Positions 7,867 through 15,653 are shown, numbered from the stretch's first letter. The stretch: 64,000 nt of DNA from Acetoanaerobium sticklandii (GCF_000196455.1 NC_014614.1:2278001-2342000), one strand, 5' to 3'. Numbers and translations are program-made. The notes: generated from the sequence alone by a model not told the origin.

Positions 7867-8874
7867 CTAATATAAACTTCCTGAATTAACAATAGGTTGT
7901 GCATCATGGTTTCCGCATAATACTACAAGTAGATTTGAGACCATAGCTGCTTTTCGCTCTTCATCTAGCTCTACTACTTTGTTTTCATTAAGTTTATCTA
8001 ATGCCATTTCTACCATTCCTACAGCCCCATCTACTATCATTTTTCTAGCATCTATGATAGCTGAAGCTTGTTGCCTTTGTAGCATTACTGCTGCGATTTC
8101 AGGTGCATATGCTAGGTAAGTGATACGAGCTTCTAATATATCTAGTCCTGCTTCTGCTACTTTTGATTGAATTTCTTCTTTTATTTTTAAAGCTACTAGT
8201 TCGCTTGAACCTCTAAGGCTCCCGTCATCAGCTACTCCATCTCCTGTTGTGTCTATATTATTGGCTACATCATATGGATAGGTACGAACTATATTTCTAA
8301 GTGCTGAGTCGCATTGAAGAGAAAGATATTCTTTGAAGTTATCTACTGCAAATACAGCTTTTGCAGTATCTACTACCTTCCATGTCACAGCTATTCCTAT
8401 TTCAATAGGATTCCCCAAGCAGTCATTTATTTTCTGCTTGTTATTGCTAAGTGTCATGATTTTAAGTGATATCCTTTTATTGTTAGCCTCTACGTTTGCA
8501 TGTCCCCCGATGCTTCCGATGGTTATCCCTGTGTTATTTGTTGCATCAACATCTCCACTTTGTTTAAGCTTTGTCTTAGAAGCTGGATTCACACTAGAGC
8601 AAAATGGATTTACGTAGTAAAAGCCTTCCTCTTTTAATGTTCCTATATACTTACCAAAAAGTGTAAGAACTAAAGCTTCTTGAGGTTTCAATATTTTTAA
8701 TCCAAGTAAAGATATCCAGCCTATACTTAGCCACAAAATACACACTACCATCAGTAGTACTGTGCTACTACTTGCAAATATTACCAATCCCCCGATAGCT
8801 AATAGGTAAGATAGAATAATTAATATTAAAGCAAGCATACCATTTTTCTTTTGATTCAAAATTTTCTCTTGCAT
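7867..8874 (-). CDS. SPFH/Band 7 domain membrane protein
   Basis: Protein of 335 residues with two hydrophobic segments near the N-terminus (about 13-60) followed by an SPFH (stomatin/flotillin-like) domain (about 65-260) with an alanine- and glutamate-rich helical end. Such proteins form membrane-bound oligomers that organise or protect membrane complexes; the specific client is unknown. VTWKVVDTAKAVFAVDNF and LEARITYLAYAPEIA are typical of the family. The ATG at 8874 follows GGGGGA. It is paired with a ribbon-helix-helix regulator gene downstream. A long leader with a hairpin separates it from its likely promoter. Confidence 0.88.
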   Translation of the reverse strand: MQEKILNQKKNGMLALILIILSYLLAIGGLVIFASSSTVLLMVVCILWLSIGWISLLGLKILKPQEALVLTLFGKYIGTLKEEGFYYVNPFCSSVNPASKTKLKQSGDVDATNNTGITIGSIGGHANVEANNKRISLKIMTLSNNKQKINDCLGNPIEIGIAVTWKVVDTAKAVFAVDNFKEYLSLQCDSALRNIVRTYPYDVANNIDTTGDGVADDGSLRGSSELVALKIKEEIQSKVAEAGLDILEARITYLAYAPEIAAVMLQRQQASAIIDARKMIVDGAVGMVEMALDKLNENKVVELDEERKAAMVSNLLVVLCGNHDAQPIVNSGSLY

Positions 8875-8921
8875 GACAAATCCCCCATTCCAAAATCAAA
8901 ATCGTAAAAAATAAAATAAAC

Positions 8922-8955
8922 AAAGGCTATATCAAAAGAAAATCATATAGCCTTT
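8922..8955 (-). terminator. Hairpin in the SPFH leader (terminator or attenuator)
   Basis: On the minus strand AAAGGCTATAT and ATATAGCCTTT form an 11-bp stem with a 12-nt loop, followed by GTTTATTTTATTTTTT. It could end the DUF523 transcript. It also lies downstream of the promoter at 9028-9055, so it is in the leader of the SPFH transcript and could attenuate it. Confidence 0.65.
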
Positions 8956-9009
8956 AAGAATTTCATAGTCTAAATCTATTTAATCTATAAAAACTTACCT
9001 GACTAAAAA

Positions 9010-9044
9010 ATTCTATTTGATATCATTATGATATCAAATAGAAT
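9010..9044. promoter_or_regulatory. Double palindromic operator
   Basis: A perfect 16-bp inverted repeat with a 3-bp centre. Each arm contains the self-complementary octamer TGATATCA (9018-9025 and 9029-9036), with centres 11 bp apart, one helical turn. It overlaps the -10 region of a minus-strand promoter. The geometry fits cooperative binding of two dimers of a ribbon-helix-helix repressor such as the one encoded in the operon. Confidence 0.7.
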
Positions 9045-9055
9045 AAAAATGTCAA
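9028..9055 (-). promoter_or_regulatory. Promoter of the SPFH/RHH operon
   Basis: Perfect -35 TTGACA (9055-9050) on the minus strand. The -10 is either TATCAT at 16-bp spacing (9033-9028) or CATAAT at 19-bp spacing (9030-9025). Both lie inside the palindrome. Confidence 0.65.
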
Positions 9056-9114
9056 GTCTTTACATTACTAATTTGGATTTTGAATTATTATGAGAAATAA
9101 GTATTATGTAATTA

Positions 9115-9534
9115 TTAGCTTATATCTTCTGAATCTATGGTTTTAATACCTTGAGCTATAAGTGCTTTTGCAAATATTCCCTGTCCTTTAATCAAATTTC
9201 CACTAAAGCTTCCATCATAGATTTGCTTTACTCCGCAGGTAGGACTTCTAGATTGTAATATAGCTAAATCCACTTCCTTTGCTTCTATCATTTCCATCGC
9301 TAATCTCACACCTTCATGAAATTTATCATCTAGATTAATGCCATCTTTAGTCATAATTATTCCATTTACTAGCTCTACAGGTGGTCTAGGACATCCAAGT
9401 CCAGACAGCATTTCAGGACATATATCAATTGCTTCATGTCCCTTTACATAATTTACCACTGCTTCACTTAAATTATTTCCTCCATTGTATTTACAGTTTT
9501 CACCAAGAAGACAGGCACTTACTAATATGTTCAT
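9115..9534 (-). CDS. DUF523 family protein
   Basis: Protein of 139 residues with the family's conserved start NILVSACLLGENCKYNG, the middle ICPEMLSGLGCPRPPVE and the SRSPTCGVKQIYDGSFSG block; the conserved cysteines suggest a metal or thiol site. The biochemical function is not known to me. The ATG at 9534 is chosen because GGAGG lies eight bases before it; the in-frame ATG at 9564 would place that site inside the gene. It is downstream of a toxin-antitoxin pair on the same strand. The region just before its ribosome binding site is a degraded copy of the rpsI terminator. Confidence 0.85.
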   Translation of the reverse strand: MNILVSACLLGENCKYNGGNNLSEAVVNYVKGHEAIDICPEMLSGLGCPRPPVELVNGIIMTKDGINLDDKFHEGVRLAMEMIEAKEVDLAILQSRSPTCGVKQIYDGSFSGNLIKGQGIFAKALIAQGIKTIDSEDIS

Positions 9535-9552
9535 TTTCTCTACCTCCATACA

Positions 9553-9579
9553 ACAAATCCCCAAACCATAATGGCTTAG
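9553..9579. repeat. Partial copy of the rpsI terminator, left of the toxin-antitoxin pair
   Basis: Matches 10158-10184 at 24 of 27 positions (ACAAATCCCCAA, CCATAATG and CTT are common), but the second arm of the hairpin is missing. Together the two copies bracket the toxin-antitoxin genes. Confidence 0.75.
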
Positions 9580-9590
9580 TAACTTTTGAA

Positions 9591-9854
9591 CTAGTCATAA
9601 ATATTTTTTCTGTGCCCTATATCTATTACTATAATAATTATCTTGTCATCATCAATTTCACATATTACTCTATAATCTGCAATACGATATCTCCAAAATC
9701 CTTTTAAATTAGCAGACAGAGCCTTTCCTTTTGCTCTAGGTTCTTCTAAAGTTTCAAGATTTCTAAGATATCGTACAATTAGTTTTTGAACAGACTTATC
9801 TAATTTTTTTAACTGCTTTAAGCTATCTTCTGAATAAATTAATTTATAACTCAT
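9591..9854 (-). CDS. RelE/ParE-family toxin
   Basis: Protein of 87 residues with the RelE superfamily pattern: YKLIYSEDSLKQLKKLDKSV at the start, GKALSANLKGFWRYRIADYR in the middle and a strand plus basic end (IIIIVIDIGHRKNIYD). Members are mRNA interferases that cut mRNA at the ribosome. The R-Y-R-I-A-D-Y-R-V and terminal H-R-K residues typical of active toxins are present. The start overlaps the stop of the antitoxin gene by 4 nt, so translation is coupled. DNA-gyrase poisoning ParE is the alternative family member. Confidence 0.9.
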   Translation of the reverse strand: MSYKLIYSEDSLKQLKKLDKSVQKLIVRYLRNLETLEEPRAKGKALSANLKGFWRYRIADYRVICEIDDDKIIIIVIDIGHRKNIYD

Positions 9855-10063
9855 ATACCAAGTTCCTTTTCTACTTCATCAGCAGAATAAAAACTCATTT
9901 TTTCTTTTTTATCCAAATAGTCCTTTACTAGCTTTAAATCATATTCATCTTCTATTTTTTCTAGTGCTGCTTGTCTCAAAAACTCTGATACACTTTGCTT
10001 TTTCATGGCTGCATATTTTTTTATTAAATTCTCATCTTCTGAACTACATCTTATTGAAAGCAT
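9851..10063 (-). CDS. RHH antitoxin (DUF6290/RelB-like)
   Basis: Protein of 70 residues with an N-terminal ribbon-helix-helix (LSIRCSSEDENLIKKYAAMK, then SVSEFLRQAALEKI) and a charged C-terminal tail that should wrap the toxin. It is the first gene of the pair, as usual. The start is ATG with AGGAG a few bases before. The palindrome at 10088-10108 overlaps the promoter and is the likely site for autorepression by the antitoxin or the complex. Confidence 0.88.
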   Translation of the reverse strand: MLSIRCSSEDENLIKKYAAMKKQSVSEFLRQAALEKIEDEYDLKLVKDYLDKKEKMSFYSADEVEKELGI

Positions 10064-10086
10064 AAATTATCACTCCTTTTATTTAC

Positions 10087-10115
10087 ATTGTAATACAATG
10101 TATTACAAAAAACAA
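10087..10115 (-). promoter_or_regulatory. Toxin-antitoxin promoter with palindromic operator
   Basis: TTGTTT (10115-10110), 17-bp spacer, TACAAT (10092-10087) on the minus strand. A perfect inverted repeat of TTGTAATACA around one base (10088-10108) covers the spacer and -10, as expected for an autorepressed toxin-antitoxin operon. Confidence 0.7.
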
Positions 10116-10157
10116 GTAGAGTAAAAATTTATTAGGTATAATAATCTCTAAAATCAA

Positions 10158-10190
10158 ACAAATCCCCAAGCCATAATGACTTGGGGATTT
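10158..10190 (-). terminator. Terminator of the rplM-rpsI operon
   Basis: AAATCCCCAAG and CTTGGGGATTT form an 11-bp stem (10160-10170 with 10180-10190) downstream of rpsI, followed on the minus strand by TG and an A/T-rich tract. Confidence 0.8.
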
Positions 10191-10210
10191 TGATATAAAT
10201 ATAAATGAAA

Positions 10211-10603
10211 TTATCTTTTTGAGAACTGTGGCGCTCTTCTAGCTGCTTTAAGACCGTATTTCTTTCTTTCTTTCATTCTAGAGTCTCTTGTTAAGAATCC
10301 AGCTGATTTAAGAGTTGGTCTAAGTTCAGCATCTACTTTAAGTAGTGCTCTTGAGATACCGTGACGAATTGCTCCAGCTTGACCTGTAAATCCTCCGCCT
10401 TCTACTTTTACTATTACATCATATCTTCCTAGAGTTTCAGTAATAGTTAGAGGTCTCATAACCTCTCTCTTTTGAGTTTCATAACCGAAATACTCGTCAA
10501 GAGTTCTTCCATTTATTGTAATGTTTCCCTCGCCTGGTAATAGTCTTACTCTAGCGACAGAGCTTTTTCTTCTTCCTGTTCCGAAATATTGTACTTTTGC
10601 CAT
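10211..10603 (-). CDS. rpsI: 30S ribosomal protein S9
   Basis: Small-subunit head protein, 130 residues, the usual bacterial length. The start YFGTGRRKSSVARVRL and the basic C-terminus RAPQFSKR, whose tail reaches the P-site tRNA, are intact. It is last in the operon ecfA1-ecfA2-ecfT-truA-rplM-rpsI, 24 nt after rplM, and is followed by a terminator. Confidence 0.98.
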   Translation of the reverse strand: MAKVQYFGTGRRKSSVARVRLLPGEGNITINGRTLDEYFGYETQKREVMRPLTITETLGRYDVIVKVEGGGFTGQAGAIRHGISRALLKVDAELRPTLKSAGFLTRDSRMKERKKYGLKAARRAPQFSKR

Positions 10604-10627
10604 GAAAAAATCCTCCCTTCTCTCAAA

Positions 10628-11056
10628 CTATATGTTTAAAGTCTCAACGCTTTGTGCTGCATGAGTATGCTCATTACCTACAAAAAGTCTTAGTCTCTTC
10701 ATCATTGGAGCTCTAAGTTTGTTTTTAGGTAGCATTCCTCTTACAGAAAGCTTGATGATTTCTTCAGGCTTTTCTTGTTGAAGCTTTCTAAAGTTAGTTT
10801 CTTTCATATTACCGATATAGCCAGTATGTCTTCTATAGATTTTATCGTCAGTTTTGTTTCCTGTTACTACCACCTTGTCAGCGTTTATTACGATAACAAA
10901 GTCCCCACCATCAACGTGAGGCGTGAAAGTCACCTTATGTTTTCCTCTAAGTAATCTTGCGATTTCTGTAGAAATTCTACCAAGCGTCTTTCCTTCTGCA
11001 TCTATAAGGTACCATTTTCTAGTAACCTCAGAAGGTTTAGATATATAAGACTTCAT
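10628..11056 (-). CDS. rplM: 50S ribosomal protein L13
   Basis: Early-assembly large-subunit protein, 142 residues. WYLIDAEGKTLGRISTEIA and the RGMLPKNKLRAPMMKRL block are diagnostic. It has its own promoter within the end of truA and an L13-type leader, so it can be expressed apart from the transporter genes upstream. rpsI follows directly. Confidence 0.98.
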   Translation of the reverse strand: MKSYISKPSEVTRKWYLIDAEGKTLGRISTEIARLLRGKHKVTFTPHVDGGDFVIVINADKVVVTGNKTDDKIYRRHTGYIGNMKETNFRKLQQEKPEEIIKLSVRGMLPKNKLRAPMMKRLRLFVGNEHTHAAQSVETLNI

Positions 11057-11061
11057 TTATT

Positions 11062-11135
11062 TTCCTCCTTACCAGATTCTTACTAATTAGTTGGTTGTAT
11101 ATAAAGTCCGGGGCATTGGACAACTTATCTACACA
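11062..11135 (-). promoter_or_regulatory. Probable L13 leader RNA
   Basis: The 80-nt leader of the rplM transcript can fold with GUUGU pairing to ACAAC and, inside, GUCC pairing to GGAC. This resembles the small autoregulatory L13 leader known from Firmicutes. The match was made from memory; a covariance-model search would settle it. Confidence 0.5.
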
Positions 11136-11144
11136 TACCAATAT

Positions 11145-11173
11145 ATTGTAATATACTTAGGATTTAATGTCAA
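11145..11173 (-). promoter_or_regulatory. Promoter of rplM-rpsI
   Basis: TTGACA (11173-11168), 17-bp spacer, TACAAT (11150-11145) on the minus strand. The -35 is in the last codons of truA and the truA stop lies in the spacer. Confidence 0.8.
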
Positions 11174-11906
11174 GATTATAACTTACTTTTTTTAGAAAAA
11201 GTCCTTGAGGTGGAGCAGTTGGTCCTGCGAAGCCTCTATCTCCTGTCATTAGTGCCCTTTGTATATCATACCTAGTTGATTTCTTGCCAAGTTCTATTAG
11301 TGTTCCTACTATAATTCTGACCATATTATATAAAAAACCATTTCCAGTAAACTCAAATTCTATTATATCATTTTCTTTAGTAATTTTTATATCGTATATT
11401 GTTCTTATTGTAGTTTTTACGGATGAGCCACTACTGGAAAAGGCTTTAAAGTCATGCTCTCCTATTAGTAGCTTTGCCATAGTTTTAATTATATCTAAAT
11501 CCAAGTCTTCTCTGACATGATAAGCATAGTTTCGCTCTATCGGTCTTCTAACTGGTGTATTTAAAACTCTATATCTATAGGTTTTTACTTTTGCACTATA
11601 CCTAGAATGAAACTCCTCTGGCACCTCTATGCTATTTAATATTACTATGTCGTCAGGAAGATTGGTGTTAAGTGCTACAGCAAATTTTTCAGTAGGTATA
11701 GCAGAGTCTGTGTGAAAGTTTGCAACTTGACCTAGAGCATGAACTTTTGCATCTGTTCTTCCTGAGCCATAAATATCTGTTTGTTTTTTTGTGACCTTGT
11801 ATATAGCTTTTTCTATCTCTTCTTGAACGCTAGCAGCATTTGGCTGTCTTTGCCAACCATTATAATTGGTTCCATCGTATTCAATTAAGATTAGAATATT
11901 TCTCAT
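11157..11906 (-). CDS. truA: tRNA pseudouridine(38-40) synthase
   Basis: Isomerises uridines 38-40 in the anticodon arm of many tRNAs. The 249-residue product has the catalytic aspartate in GSGRTDAKVHALGQ (Asp52) and the conserved FTGNGFLYNMVRIIVGT segment. It overlaps the end of ecfT by one base, so the two are translationally coupled, the usual arrangement in Firmicutes. Confidence 0.97.
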   Translation of the reverse strand: MRNILILIEYDGTNYNGWQRQPNAASVQEEIEKAIYKVTKKQTDIYGSGRTDAKVHALGQVANFHTDSAIPTEKFAVALNTNLPDDIVILNSIEVPEEFHSRYSAKVKTYRYRVLNTPVRRPIERNYAYHVREDLDLDIIKTMAKLLIGEHDFKAFSSSGSSVKTTIRTIYDIKITKENDIIEFEFTGNGFLYNMVRIIVGTLIELGKKSTRYDIQRALMTGDRGFAGPTAPPQGLFLKKVSYNLDIKS

Positions 11907-12709
11907 TAGATTCCCACCCAGCGCATAGCAACTATTACGCCTAGATATATTACTATTATAGTAGATGCTACGTAGTCTTTAGTAGAAAAATTTATCTCTT
12001 TCATTCTAGTTCTTCCATCTCCACCTCTATAGCATCTAGCTTCCATAGCCATGGCGAGTTCATCAGCTCTTCTAAATGCACTGATAAATAATGGTACTAG
12101 AAGAGGAATAAGCCCTTTTGCTCTTTTTATCATATTTTTACTTTCAAAATCTGCTCCTCTAGCCATTTGAGCTTTCATTATTTTATCAGTTTCATCCAAA
12201 AGAGTAGGTATGAATCTGAGCGCTATAGTCATCATCATCGCTAGCTCATGAGCTGGTACTTTGATTACTCTTAGAGGATTTAGTAGCTTTTCTATACCAT
12301 CTGTCAGCTCTATAGGTGCTGTAGCTAGAGTTAGTACAGAGGTTCCTATTATAAGAAATACTAATCTTAAGAGCATAAAGCTACCTTGAGTTACCCCTTC
12401 TCTTGTAAGCTTCAAAAATCCAAACGACCATATCGGCTCTCCTGGGCTTAAGAATGCATTTATAGAAAAGGTCAATATAAGCAATATCCAAAGTGGTTTT
12501 AAGCCTTTTAGAATGTATTTTAATGGTATCTTTGATACTTTTATTATCACAAGTAAGAAAGCTAATATAAGGGCGTAGGGAGCAAAGGTATTTATGACAA
12601 ATAAAGATATCATAAAGATAAAGGTGAATAGTATCTTTACTCTGGGATCTAATCGGTGAATTATGGAATCTGTAGGGTAGTACTGTCCTATTGTTATATC
12701 TTTAAGCAT
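11906..12709 (-). CDS. ecfT: ECF transporter transmembrane component EcfT
   Basis: Shared membrane subunit of the energy-coupling factor module for vitamin uptake, 267 residues with about five hydrophobic helices. Two coupling-helix motifs that contact the ATPases are seen: ARG at 183-185 and ARC at 224-226 (in MEARCYRGG). It overlaps ecfA2 by 8 nt. Substrate-binding S components are not in the window, so vitamins served cannot be named. Confidence 0.96.
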   Translation of the reverse strand: MLKDITIGQYYPTDSIIHRLDPRVKILFTFIFMISLFVINTFAPYALILAFLLVIIKVSKIPLKYILKGLKPLWILLILTFSINAFLSPGEPIWSFGFLKLTREGVTQGSFMLLRLVFLIIGTSVLTLATAPIELTDGIEKLLNPLRVIKVPAHELAMMMTIALRFIPTLLDETDKIMKAQMARGADFESKNMIKRAKGLIPLLVPLFISAFRRADELAMAMEARCYRGGDGRTRMKEINFSTKDYVASTIIVIYLGVIVAMRWVGI

Positions 12710-13565
12710 CCTTCTTACTCCTTAAAATTCTAATTATTTCTTCCTTTACCTCTTCTATTGTCATTCTGTCCTCAGCTATATCAAATCCTTTTTCTCTGAG
12801 TGCTTTTACTAGCTCTACTACTTTTGGTACGCCTAGTCCTATTTCTTTTAATCTAGTCTCATGCTTGAATATCTCTCTAGGCGAGCCTACGAATTCTATT
12901 TGTCCTCTATTCATAACGATAATTTTGTCGACTAATTTCGAAATATCTTCCATAGAGTGAGATACTAGTATTATTGTAGTATTATGTCTTTTGTGAATTT
13001 CTTTTATCTCCTGCAAGATTTCATCTCTACCTCTTGGGTCTAGTCCAGCTGTAGGCTCATCTAAAATAAGAACTTCTGGCTTCATAGCTATTACCCCAGC
13101 TATTGCTACCCTTCTTCTTTGACCTCCAGAAAGCTCAAAAGGCGACCTTTCCTTTAGAAGCTCAAAATCTAAGCCCGTAATTTCCATAGCTTCTCTTACT
13201 CTTACATCAATTTCTTCTTCTGAAAGTCCCAAGTTACCAGGACCAAAAGCGATGTCCTTATATATTGTTTCTTCGAAAAGCTGATACTCAGGATATTGAA
13301 ATACAAGTCCTACATTTTTTCTAATTTCAATAAGCGAGGTTTCTTTTTTTGTGATATCAAGTCCATTTATAAGTATAGTACCTGATGATGGCTTAAGCAG
13401 TCCGTTAAGATGCTGTATGAGAGTTGACTTTCCTGAACCTGTATGACCTATTAGTCCAATAAACTCTCCTTTTCCTATCTCAAGATTTACTCCATTTAGA
13501 GCTGTACTTTCAAATGGAGAGCCTGGATTATAAACATGAACTAAATCTTTTATAACTACTGACAT
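12702..13565 (-). CDS. ecfA2: ECF transporter ATPase EcfA2
   Basis: ATP-hydrolysing subunit, 287 residues. Walker A GHTGSGKST (40-48), Q-loop near 90, signature LSGGQ (145-149) and Walker B LILDE (166-170) are intact, with a C-terminal domain typical of EcfA proteins. It overlaps ecfA1 by 10 nt and ecfT by 8 nt, and pairs with EcfA1 as a heterodimer on EcfT. Confidence 0.96.
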   Translation of the reverse strand: MSVVIKDLVHVYNPGSPFESTALNGVNLEIGKGEFIGLIGHTGSGKSTLIQHLNGLLKPSSGTILINGLDITKKETSLIEIRKNVGLVFQYPEYQLFEETIYKDIAFGPGNLGLSEEEIDVRVREAMEITGLDFELLKERSPFELSGGQRRRVAIAGVIAMKPEVLILDEPTAGLDPRGRDEILQEIKEIHKRHNTTIILVSHSMEDISKLVDKIIVMNRGQIEFVGSPREIFKHETRLKEIGLGVPKVVELVKALREKGFDIAEDRMTIEEVKEEIIRILRSKKDA

Positions 13566-14386
13566 AATCTGTTCACCATCTCTTCCACAGTGAGAATATC
13601 ATCTTCAATATCTATATTCTCATTTCTTAGCTCATATGCTAGTTCTGTCATCTGAGGAACATCTAGCCCTAGTTTTTTTAATTTATCTACTTGCTTGAAT
13701 ATTTCTCTAGGCTTTCCTTGCATTATAAGCTTTCCATCTTCCATTACACATACCCTATCTGCATTTACTGCTTCTTCCATAAAGTGAGTGATATGAATGA
13801 CAGTTATTTTATCTTCTTTATTAAGTCTATATACGGTATCCATTACTTCTTTACGCCCTCTTGGGTCTAGCATAGCAGTGGGTTCATCCATGATGATGCA
13901 TCTTGGTTTCATAGCTATTATTCCTGCTATTGCGATTCTTTGTTTTTGCCCTCCCGATAAAAGATGAGGGGCTTTTTTTGCGAACTCACTCATCCCTACA
14001 TTTGCAAGGGCTTCATCTACTCTTTTTCTTATTTCTTTTGGCTCTATTCCTAGATTTTCTGGTCCAAATGCCACATCCTCTTCCACTACAGTAGCAACTA
14101 TTTGGTTATCAGGATTTTGAAATACCATTCCAGCTGTTTGTCTTATATCAAAAGTATTTTCTAATACCGAGGTATCTAATCCATCTACATATACTTTCCC
14201 AGAGGTCGGAAGCAGTATAGCATTTAAGTGTTTTGCAAGCGTAGATTTTCCAGAGCCATTATGACCTATCACCACTAGAAATTCTCCTTCGTGTACGTCT
14301 AATGTCACTTCATCTATTGCTTTTACTACTCTTTCTCCATCTGTATATTCATAGGTGAGATTATCAATTTTTATAATTGGCTTCAT
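13556..14386 (-). CDS. ecfA1: ECF transporter ATPase EcfA1
   Basis: ATPase of 276 residues with Walker A GHNGSGKST (41-49), signature LSGGQ (143-147) and Walker B CIIMDE (163-168). It is the first gene of the ecf-truA-rplM-rpsI operon. In most Firmicutes it follows rplQ directly; here a two-gene plus-strand insertion separates them, so it must have its own promoter in 14387-14628. I could not pick that promoter with confidence. Confidence 0.96.
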   Translation of the reverse strand: MKPIIKIDNLTYEYTDGERVVKAIDEVTLDVHEGEFLVVIGHNGSGKSTLAKHLNAILLPTSGKVYVDGLDTSVLENTFDIRQTAGMVFQNPDNQIVATVVEEDVAFGPENLGIEPKEIRKRVDEALANVGMSEFAKKAPHLLSGGQKQRIAIAGIIAMKPRCIIMDEPTAMLDPRGRKEVMDTVYRLNKEDKITVIHITHFMEEAVNADRVCVMEDGKLIMQGKPREIFKQVDKLKKLGLDVPQMTELAYELRNENIDIEDDILTVEEMVNRLCQ

Positions 14387-14568
14387 TATTTTCTCCCTTT
14401 TAATTACTAAGCTTAATTATGCCTAACCTTAATATTAACATATTTTTACTCTCTTTTAAATATTACATACGTATTTGGTACTATAATTAACCATAAAACA
14501 ATTTTTTAACTAGGAAACATTTTTTGTAAAGTGTAACTTAGCAGAAATATCAATATAGTCATATATTG

Positions 14569-14577
14569 TGTTATAAT
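14569..14577 (+). promoter_or_regulatory. Extended -10 promoter for the YARHG gene
   Basis: TGTTATAAT on the plus strand about 50 nt before the gene at 14629; no clear -35. The 242-bp divergent region it lies in is A/T-rich and shows no other feature I can support. Confidence 0.5.
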
Positions 14578-14628
14578 ATCTAAAAGTAAAACTTTCTTAA
14601 TTGTAAATATAAAAAAGGAGGTGCTTAT

Positions 14629-15546
14629 ATGCCCCAAAACAATTTACCTACTGATTCAGAACTAAAAGTAGACAATTTATTTAAAAATATAGATGAGTTA
14701 ATTTTAAAACGAAATTTTGATGAAGCTTTTAATTTATTAGAGGAAAATAGATCTTACATAACAAAATTTGCAAATGTAAAGCAGCAGCTTTTATTAAATA
14801 AATACCACACTAAAATTTTGTTTGAGCTTACTCTTTCGGCTTATGAAGTTGAAAGAGATGCAGATAAATTTTTAAGCCTTTTCGAAAAAAACAGAGATTT
14901 TTTCGAAGTGCATTTAGATAAGCCTAAATACAACAGATTGCTAAGATATACCTCAAATATCAAAAAAAAACGTAGAAAAAAGAAGCTTAATATTATTATT
15001 CCAGTGGCTTTTTTACTTGTTGCTCTAGCTATTTATGGTGTAGCTACCATGGATATTCTTCCTAAAATATCATTTAATGAAATTTATTCCTCTGTAGCCG
15101 AGAAGTTTAAATCTGATGAACTAGCTGGTAACACTGCTGATACTCCTATAGCAAGTAATGATTCCGCTGAAAATAATGCAGAACCAGATTCAGTTGGCAT
15201 TCCCAATGAGGACGAAGCTATCCCTGAAGAAGATTCTTCTGAGGGTGATTCTGAGGGCGCTCTAGGCGAAGATTATTTGCTTCCTAGCAGCACTAAGGAG
15301 CTTACTCTTGATGATATCATCGGAATGAGCTCAAAGGATTTAAGACTTGCTATCAATGAGATGTATGCTAGACATGGATATTATTTTGGTCCAGGAGCCA
15401 ATCAGCGCTACTTTGACGAAAAGCCTTGGTACAATCCTGATATGAGTATTAAAAGTCCTAACGACATTGTTGAGAATTTTACCGAAATAGAAAATAAGAA
15501 TCTGTCATTTCTTGCTACTCAAGAAAGACGATTAAAAAACAACTAG
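14629..15546 (+). CDS. YARHG-domain membrane protein
   Basis: Protein of 305 residues with a cytoplasmic helical N-terminal part (1-118), a very basic stretch (KKKRRKKK) directly before a single membrane segment (about 121-143), an acidic low-complexity linker rich in Glu, Ser and Asp (about 160-215) and an extracellular YARHG domain (about 225-300, MYARHGYYFGPGANQRYF). YARHG domains are extracellular modules often linked to the cell wall; function is unknown. AAGGAGG precedes the ATG. It lies opposite to and between rplQ and ecfA1, and is followed by a 31-codon membrane peptide gene 11 nt later. Confidence 0.85.
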   Translation: MPQNNLPTDSELKVDNLFKNIDELILKRNFDEAFNLLEENRSYITKFANVKQQLLLNKYHTKILFELTLSAYEVERDADKFLSLFEKNRDFFEVHLDKPKYNRLLRYTSNIKKKRRKKKLNIIIPVAFLLVALAIYGVATMDILPKISFNEIYSSVAEKFKSDELAGNTADTPIASNDSAENNAEPDSVGIPNEDEAIPEEDSSEGDSEGALGEDYLLPSSTKELTLDDIIGMSSKDLRLAINEMYARHGYYFGPGANQRYFDEKPWYNPDMSIKSPNDIVENFTEIENKNLSFLATQERRLKNN

Positions 15547-15557
15547 GAGGTAAGAAT

Positions 15558-15653
15558 ATGAAAATACTGTACAAGAGCTTATTTATTATATCCTTTGTTC
15601 TTTTACTTGTGAGTATGGGACTACTTGTTGCAAAAGTTTTCTTTATGAAGTAA
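15558..15653 (+). CDS. 31-residue single-span membrane peptide
   Basis: Small open frame directly after the YARHG gene. It starts with ATG seven bases after a perfect AGGAGG and ends in TAA. The product begins MKILYK and continues as one hydrophobic helix rich in Leu, Val, Ile, Phe, ending VFFMK. Gene spacing and the strong ribosome binding site make it likely to be translated. It may be a partner subunit of the YARHG membrane protein. No family is recognised. Confidence 0.65.
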   Translation: MKILYKSLFIISFVLLLVSMGLLVAKVFFMK

